Assembly: GCF_018991925.1 (NCBI RefSeq)
Contig: NW_024737042.1
Location: 16,812,416 to 16,876,415 of the forward strand
Source: Homarus americanus
Lineage: Eukaryota > Arthropoda > Malacostraca > Decapoda > Nephropidae
Length of the DNA: 64,000 nucleotides
Direction of reading: 5' to 3'
How positions within the stretch are numbered: position 1 is the first letter of the stretch; every line of letters begins with the position of its first letter. This document shows positions 59,201 to 64,000 of this stretch, piece by piece. Both the position numbers and the translations under genes were made by a program. The notes under the pieces were generated by a model, which was given only the letters and a program-made list of their open reading frames with translations, had not been told where the DNA came from and made no database searches.

Positions 59201-61530
59201 TGATGGAGAGGTTAGTGATGGAGAGGTTAGTGATGGAGAGTGTTAGTGTTGGGAGTAAGGTGATGGAGAGGTTAGTGATGGAGAGGTTAGTGATAGAGAG
59301 TGTTAGTGATAGAGAGTGTTAGGTGTTGGGGAGTGTTAGTAATGGAGAGTGTTAGTGATGGAGAGTGTTGGTGATGGAGAGTGTTGGTGATGGAGAGTGT
59401 TAGTGATGGAGAGTGTTAGTGTTGGGGAGTGTTATTGTTGGAGATGTTATGATGGAGAGTGTTAGTGATGGAGAGTTAGGGATGGAGAGTGTTAGTGATG
59501 GGAGAGTGTTAGTGGAGAGTAGTGATGGAGAGGTTGTGATGGAGAGTGTTAGTGATGGAGAGTAGTTGGGGAGTGTTAGTGTTGGGGAGTGTTAGTGATG
59601 GAGAGCGTTAGTGATGGAGAATGTTGGGGATGGAGAATGTTGGGGATGGAGAGTGGATGGAGAGTGTTAGTGATGGAGAGTGTTAGTGATGGAGAGTGTT
59701 AGTGATGGAGAGTGTTAGTGATGGAGAGTGTTAGTGATGGAGAGTGTTAGTGATGGAGAATGTTATTGTTGGAGAGTGTTGGTGTTGGAGAGTGTAGTGG
59801 TGATGAAACGTGTTAGTGATGGAGAGGTTAGTGTTGGAGAGTGTTAGTGATGGAGAGTGTTAGTGTTGGAGAGTGTTATTGTTGGAGAGTGTTAGTGTTG
59901 GAGTGTTATTGATGGAGAGTGTTAGTGTTGGAGAGTGGTAGTGTTGGAGTGTTATTGATGGAGAGTGTTAGTGTTGGAGAGTGGTAGTGATGGACAGTGT
60001 ATTGTGAGATGTTAGTGTTGGAGATGTTGAGTGATGGATGTTAGTGGTGGGTTGGAGTGTGATGGTTGGAGAGTGTTAGTGTTGGAGAGTGTTAGTGTTG
60101 AGATTGTTGAAGGTATATGAGTGGGAGAGTGTTAGTGTTGGGGAGTGTTAGTGATGGAGAGTGTTCGTGTTGAGATTGTTATTGTTGGAGAGTATTAGTG
60201 TTGGAGAGTGTTAGTGTTGGGGAGGTTAGTGATGGAGAGTGTTAGTGTTGGAGAGTGTTTGTGTTGAGAGTGTTAGTGATGGGTGAGTGGTTTTGGTGGA
60301 GAGTGGTAGTGTTGGAGAGTGTTAGTGGTGGAGTGTTAATGATGGAGAGTTAGTGGTGGAGGAGAGTTCGTGATGGAGAGTGTTAGTGTTGGAGATTGTT
60401 ATTGTTGGAGTATTAGTGTTGGAGAGTGTTAGTGTTGGGGAGTGTTAGTGGGAAGATGGAGTGTTAGTGGTGGAGATGTTCTGATGGAGATGTTGGTGTT
60501 GGAGATTGTTATTGTTGAGTATTAGTGTTGAGGAGTTAGTGTTGGGGAGTGTTAGTGGTGGGTTGGAGTGTTAATGATGGAGAGTGGTAGGGTTGGAGAA
60601 TGTTAGTGTTGGAGAGTGTTAGTGTTGGAGAGTGTTAGTAGTGGGTTGAATGTTAATGATGGAGAGTGGTAGGGTTGGAGAATGTTAGTGTTGAGAGTGT
60701 TAGTGTTGGAGAGTGTTAGTGTTGGAGATGTTAGTGGTGGAGAGTGTTAGTGTTGGAGAGTATTAGTGTTGGAGGAGTGTTAGTGTTGGAGAGGTCAGTG
60801 GTGGAGAGTGTTAGTGTTGGACAGTGTTAGTTGGAGAATGTTAGTGGTGGGTTGGAGTGTTAATGATGGAGAGTGGTAGGGTTGGAGAATGTTAGTGTTG
60901 GAGAGTGTTAGTGTTGGAGGTAGGTGAGAGTGTTAGTGGTGGGAGTGTTAGTTGTGGGTTGGAGTGTTAATGATGGAGAGTGTTAGGGTTGGAGAATGTT
61001 AGTGTTGGAGAGTGTTAGTGTTGGAGAGTGTTAGTGTTGGAGAGTGTTAGTGTTAGTTAGTGTTGAGGAGTGTCAGTGGTGGAGGAGTGTTAGTGTTGGA
61101 CAGTGTTAGTGGTGGAGAGTGTTAGTGGTGGAGAGTGTTAGTGGTGGAGAGTGTTAGTGTTGGAGAGGTTAGTGTTGGAGAGTGTTAGTGTTGGAGAGTG
61201 TTAGTGGTGGGTTGGAGTGTTAATGATGGAGTGGTAGGGTTGGAGAATGTTAGTGTTGGGAGAGTGTTAGTGTTGGAGAGTGTTAGTGGTGGAGAGTGTT
61301 AGTGGTGGAGAGTGTTAGTGTTGGAGAGTGTTAGTGTTGGAGAGTGTTAGTGTTGGAGAGTGTTAGTGGCGGGTTGGAGTGTTAATGATGGAGAGTGTTA
61401 GGTGGGAGAATGTTAGTGTTGGAAAGTGTTATTGTTGGAGAGTGTTAGTGTTGGAGAGTGTTAGTGTTGGAGAGTGTTAGTGGTGGAGAGTGTTAGTGGT
61501 GGAGAGTGTTAGTGGTGGGTTGGGGTATTG
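56250..61530. repeat. 18-bp minisatellite, ~4.7 kb net, interrupted by a CR1
   Basis: Unit GTGTTAGTGATGGAGAGT with GTTGG/GATGG/GGTGG variants, about 260 units. Clean near 57060-57290, irregular with many 1-4-bp deletions from 57290 on. Toward 61 kb a GGGTTGGAGTGTTAATGATG variant recurs every ~150-330 bp, a higher-order pattern. CR1 copy D occupies 56468-57059. Confidence 0.96.
56468..57059 (-). mobile_element. CR1 LINE copy D, 3' fragment inside the 18-bp minisatellite
   Basis: Minus-strand CR1 end matching copy C (KTSEVIFRLYLAL, RLIPGIRNLEYRDRLKHLNL, RRRARGDLIEVFKWKAGLNK, then ERTRNNGFKLD-type). An internal deletion joins the LYLALGL and TRLIPGI regions (around 56883). The 3' tail CTTATGTTC abuts minisatellite units; the 5' side resumes AGTGTTAGTGATGG. 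Confidence 0.88.
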
Positions 61531-62203
61531 GTTGTTGAGTGTTAATGGTGATGGGATCATCTTCTTCAGCTCGTGTTCACAATTCGAGTTTTTCAGCCCA
61601 GATAACGATTTAATTCTCAATCACATGGATGCGTTTAATTTTTCACTGAGATTCCCGAAATATCTTCAAAATCTCTGTGGGTGAGCCATTTCTAATGACT
61701 CTCCTCCCGTGGTTCACTCTTATCAATTGTATTAGAATTCTCAAACGTCAACTTACTGTCTACTATCAATCTCAGATCCGTCGTTTTATTCTTTAGTTCA
61801 AGTTGGTAATTCCCTTCCTTCATACAATATTATGATCTGTGGCTTCTTTCTCCTGCACTGTAAATTATCATCTTATATTAATAAGGAGCACCAGAGTTAT
61901 CTGCACGTGGGTAGTTTTCACAACTTGTTAATGTGTGTATTTGTGTAATAATAATAAATTAACAGTGTATTGAAAAATATAGCAAACAAAAAGGCTGAAC
62001 ATATACTGTATAAATTATCATGGGCAGAAATGACATGTTAGATAATTATGTACAACTTGTGGGTCGTTTAACAATTATTGTTTTCAGTACAAAAAGGAAG
62101 ACACGGAGTGAACCTACAAGTTGTCTATTAATCACTGATAACCTTTTTGCAGTGGTTGAGAAGGGGCTAGTGCATCCTTTTGTGTTAGGTTTTGTAGGAC
62201 AGG
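61531..62203. other. unassigned sequence
   Basis: No gene recognised; short frames here have no known motif. Confidence 0.4.
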
Positions 62204-62205
62204 TA

Positions 62206-62429
62206 GTCACTCATAAAAGTTCGTGAGGGTCTCCGTGTGTGTGGGTGAATCCCAGCCCCACCCCTTTCTGGACGACAGGTCTGACCTGATTATATAAAAG
62301 ACAGTTCTGCCGTGTGTTTGCGTGTGTGCGTTGTCACATCGCTATACAAAACAGACTCGCCGTCCAGAAAGAGGCGGTGACTGGACTGGCCCACATACAC
62401 ACGGACCCCCACGAACTTTTATGAGTGAC
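62206..62429. mobile_element. Tc1/mariner-type MITE with TA target duplication
   Basis: Left end GTCACTCATAAAAGTTCGTG; the right end is its reverse complement CACGAACTTTTATGAGTGAC. TA lies on both sides (62204-62205 and 62430-62431). 224 bp; the inner arms (GGTCTCCGTGTGTGTGGG / CCCACATACACACGGACC) continue the inverted repeat to about 40 bp. No ORF. Confidence 0.85.
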
Positions 62430-64000
62430 TACATTGTTAATCCAGGTGAATTGTGATGTCCAACAGGAAACACGTTTATGGGCAACTCTCGCTCATTGGT
62501 AGTCTCGTGGGAAAGGTGACTGCAAATTTATGCAGAGTGTTTCCACTGATCAGTGCAATGTTCAGTGTTGTTTTCATATCTCTTGGAATTGAAATTGACA
62601 CTTTAGTATTAGTCGTGGATTGATCATCAATCCCTACACTGTTTTCTTGGCAGAGAGGAGTTGAGGGAAGGGAGGTGGAATAGGGTCAACATATGACCCA
62701 GGCAGCTACGAGAACACTGACGGGCATGTTCTCACCCCATGATGAGGCAGTAACAAGGTGTGTGTGTGTGTGTGTGTATTTTTGCAGTCTTGAAATTGTT
62801 ATTTTGGACCATGTTAGGATGGGAATCAAAACACACACACACACACACAGAGCACCAGCTTGGTATTAGACCACCTGATACACTACACGACTTAAACTCC
62901 ACATTTACTTCATGCTAATTACTGTACATCACTTAAATTTGGCATATTATATTCAGTAATTAGATATGATAACCTTTAATGCCGATTTAGATATAACAGA
63001 ATGCAAAAGTAGTTAGTGCCAATTTCCTTTGTAGGTGAGGGATGAGTTCGTGGGCCTAGAAACCATTCACTATTTTCTATTATTTTTATATTCTGGTTCT
63101 TTGCGACTTTAGTTCTTTTGAGTGGATCTTGAGCCAAACCGTGAAATTTCTAGGGAGACCAACATCTATTGAGCCTTAGTTCCGGTGTAAGGTACACGGT
63201 GTTCCTCTTTTGTGACACGAGACAACTTTGGTAATGTGTGTCTAAATAACGAAAATGAGATGACCACTTGGAGTGTTAAGGGAAACTTGTATGATAACAG
63301 TAGTTAGGGCGATAAGTTGAACTAAAGGGCCCATATAATTAACTTATACTCTAACACGAAGATAAAATATATTTATATGTTGCTTAATTTCATTAGAGTT
63401 TAGATTATAGATACAAAACTACAATAAGCAGCAAATATATATGAGATGTCCCTCCTTGCTACCCACGCCATTGAGGAAAGGCAAAGTTGATAAGGAGTGA
63501 ATAATCTAGGGGTTGAAATACGTGGATGCAGCAAGTATGAGCACACACACAAGAATCACTTATCACTGAGTAATTTAAAAACATTTATATAGAGTATTGA
63601 TTAATATAGTTAATTAGGTGCATTATATAACACAAGTAAAACACAAATATGCGATTATCAAAACACAAGTAAAACACAACTATGCAGTTATCAAAACACA
63701 ATAGAATATTACCCAATTACTCTAACTTTAAACATTAAATGCACATACTATATACAACATAAAAACCTGATAGAAATGGCAGCTCGGGTAGTATGTCTAG
63801 GTTGCGACGGGCAACCAAGAACCAGGGAATACCGCCGTAGTCCACTACCATCAAACCATCACAACACCACCAGCAGTAGTCCGTAAACACAATTCTTCGT
63901 CCACACCCCGGGAGAAGAGGAACACCGTAGGCTTCAGAGAAGAGACTGACCTTACCAGGCAGACACACTTTGCTCGGGCCCTCGATACCTCGGTCTCATA
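62430..64000. other. unassigned sequence to the window end
   Basis: (GT)n at about 62757-62779 and (CA)n at 62830-62849. Two ~35-bp units with AAAACACAAGTAAAACACAA at about 63625-63700. The 77-aa minus frame at 63735-63968 has no known motif. No gene recognised. Confidence 0.4.

Overview
The window is animal nuclear DNA, most likely from an arthropod and, as a best guess, a decapod crustacean. The grounds are introns with GT/AG borders, very dense microsatellites and minisatellites, interstitial AACCT/TTAGG-type repeats, and a mix of CR1-like, RTE-like and I-like LINEs, Penelope-like elements with GIY-YIG nucleases, a Ty3/Gypsy remnant, hAT, mariner, Helitron and MITE families. The species cannot be fixed from the sequence.

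Only one host gene is well supported. Seven coding exons on the + strand (15495-55360) join in phase with canonical splice sites. They encode the last ~397 residues of a 12-TM major facilitator protein of the MFSD4 / sodium-dependent glucose transporter 1 type. The N-terminal ~140 residues expected for the family were not found in the first 15 kb and probably lie upstream. The introns (23.8, 2.8, 2.2, 3.7, 3.0 and 3.2 kb) are filled with repeats.

Layout. 1-15.4 kb: unassigned DNA, an RTE-like LINE (-), a Gypsy integrase remnant (-), a hAT-like non-autonomous element with perfect 8-bp target duplications, and an I-like LINE tail with RNase H (+). 15.5-39.5 kb is intron 1: a Penelope-like element, a mariner remnant, nested CR1 copies, an element with ~590-bp inverted repeats and an intact 214-aa ORF, foldback MITEs, a Helitron 3' part, a ~4.5-kb 43-bp satellite with a GATA motif per unit, a GT-rich minisatellite, a hAT transposase pseudogene and a CTCCTCC minisatellite holding a 100-N gap. 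39.5-55.4 kb: the remaining exons with LINE pieces, a Harbinger-like MITE, a second Penelope copy, a CR1 with a 502-aa open RT frame, and a TA-flanked DNA transposon of unfamiliar transposase type. 55.4-64 kb: 3' flank with a ~5-kb 18-bp minisatellite (itself hit by a CR1), a mariner-type MITE and unassigned sequence.

Most interesting: (i) two mobile elements that appear to share an uncharacterised transposase N-terminal domain, one carrying the whole protein and one carrying that domain alone between long inverted repeats; (ii) a splice donor captured in a 40-bp tandem array; (iii) Penelope ends with a hammerhead-ribozyme-like core; (iv) the GATA-motif satellite inside the transporter intron.
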